Of a DNA stretch of 64,000 nt, positions 63,869 to 64,000 are shown piece by piece. Made by a program: the position numbers and the translations under genes. Numbering within the stretch: position 1 is the first letter of the stretch; every line of letters begins with the position of its first letter. The notes under the pieces were generated by a model, which worked only from the letters and a program-made list of their open reading frames with translations, searched no databases and was not told the origin of the DNA. Source of the stretch: Scytonema millei VB511283 (GTDB taxonomy: Bacteria > Cyanobacteriota > Cyanobacteriia > Cyanobacteriales > Chroococcidiopsidaceae); contig NZ_JTJC03000004.1 in assembly GCF_000817735.3 (NCBI RefSeq), positions 248,001-312,000 of the forward strand, given 5' to 3'.

Positions 63869-64000
63869 AGAGCAATTTTGAGTTTATCTTGCGTCACATC
63901 GAGCTACCATCAAGCCATTTTTTACTTCTGCTGACTCGATAACAACTATCACTATTATAGTACAAGTGTACCAAATTAGCCAAGAGACCATACAATTCAA

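Overview
The window is chromosomal DNA from a large-genome, repeat-rich cyanobacterium. The evidence is the very high density of the HIP1 octamer (GCGATCGC) throughout, together with cyanobacterial marker genes: CP12, Ycf20, kaiABC, HemJ, an Rbp-type RNA-binding protein next to rpsU, urtABCDE and glycerate kinase. Abundant heptamer-type tandem repeats (STRR class) and short palindromic elements lie between genes. I cannot name the species; a Chroococcidiopsis-like or Nostocales-like genome would fit.

Layout. 1-4,270: the tail of a response-regulator/PAS protein, a HetZ-related regulator, a stand-alone Mo-nitrogenase C-terminal-like protein, a tandem DUF4242 protein and a tRNA-Tyr/tRNA-Thr pair. 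4,300-18,500: housekeeping and conserved cyanobacterial genes (ABC exporter, rbp-rpsU, a ChuX-like protein, ddl, glmM, DUF7734/DUF3177, cp12, selO, glycerate kinase, ycf20). 18,850-26,020: three multi-pass GT39/PMT glycosyltransferases interleaved with a FIST protein and trmB. 26,560-38,240: an exopolysaccharide locus (two GT4s, a Wzc-type BY-kinase, a Wzy-type polymerase, a methyltransferase, a GT2 and a Wzx-type flippase), interrupted by one intact IS982-family element. 38,350-44,300: the urea ABC transporter urtABCDE behind a canonical NtcA-activated promoter. 44,350-48,760: a second O-antigen-ligase-like protein, YaaW, an FAD oxidoreductase and a small protein. 48,770-55,200: kaiABC with a short KaiA, divergent from a large hybrid kinase carrying degenerate receivers. 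55,400-64,000: hemJ, an apocarotenoid oxygenase, a PhnD-like protein, an alpha/beta hydrolase, a GDSL hydrolase, a CHAD protein and small hypotheticals.

Two themes stand out. First, several families of short dispersed repeats do more than fill gaps. They sit in frame inside at least six protein genes, supply start codons (proteins beginning MTND) and create C-terminal tails, and one repeat copy is the target of the IS982 insertion. Second, two structured elements look undescribed to me: a tandem pair of hairpins with an identical loop core (GCCAATCTA) and identical 3' tail (CCCAAACACACGT) in the leader of an exopolysaccharide glycosyltransferase, and a candidate intergenic RNA ending in a strong terminator at 11,149. 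The clock locus is also notable: KaiA lacks its pseudo-receiver half, while the divergent neighbouring kinase carries three receiver-like modules, at least one of which lacks the phospho-acceptor Asp.

All functional calls come from reading protein sequences and recalling family features; no database search was run.
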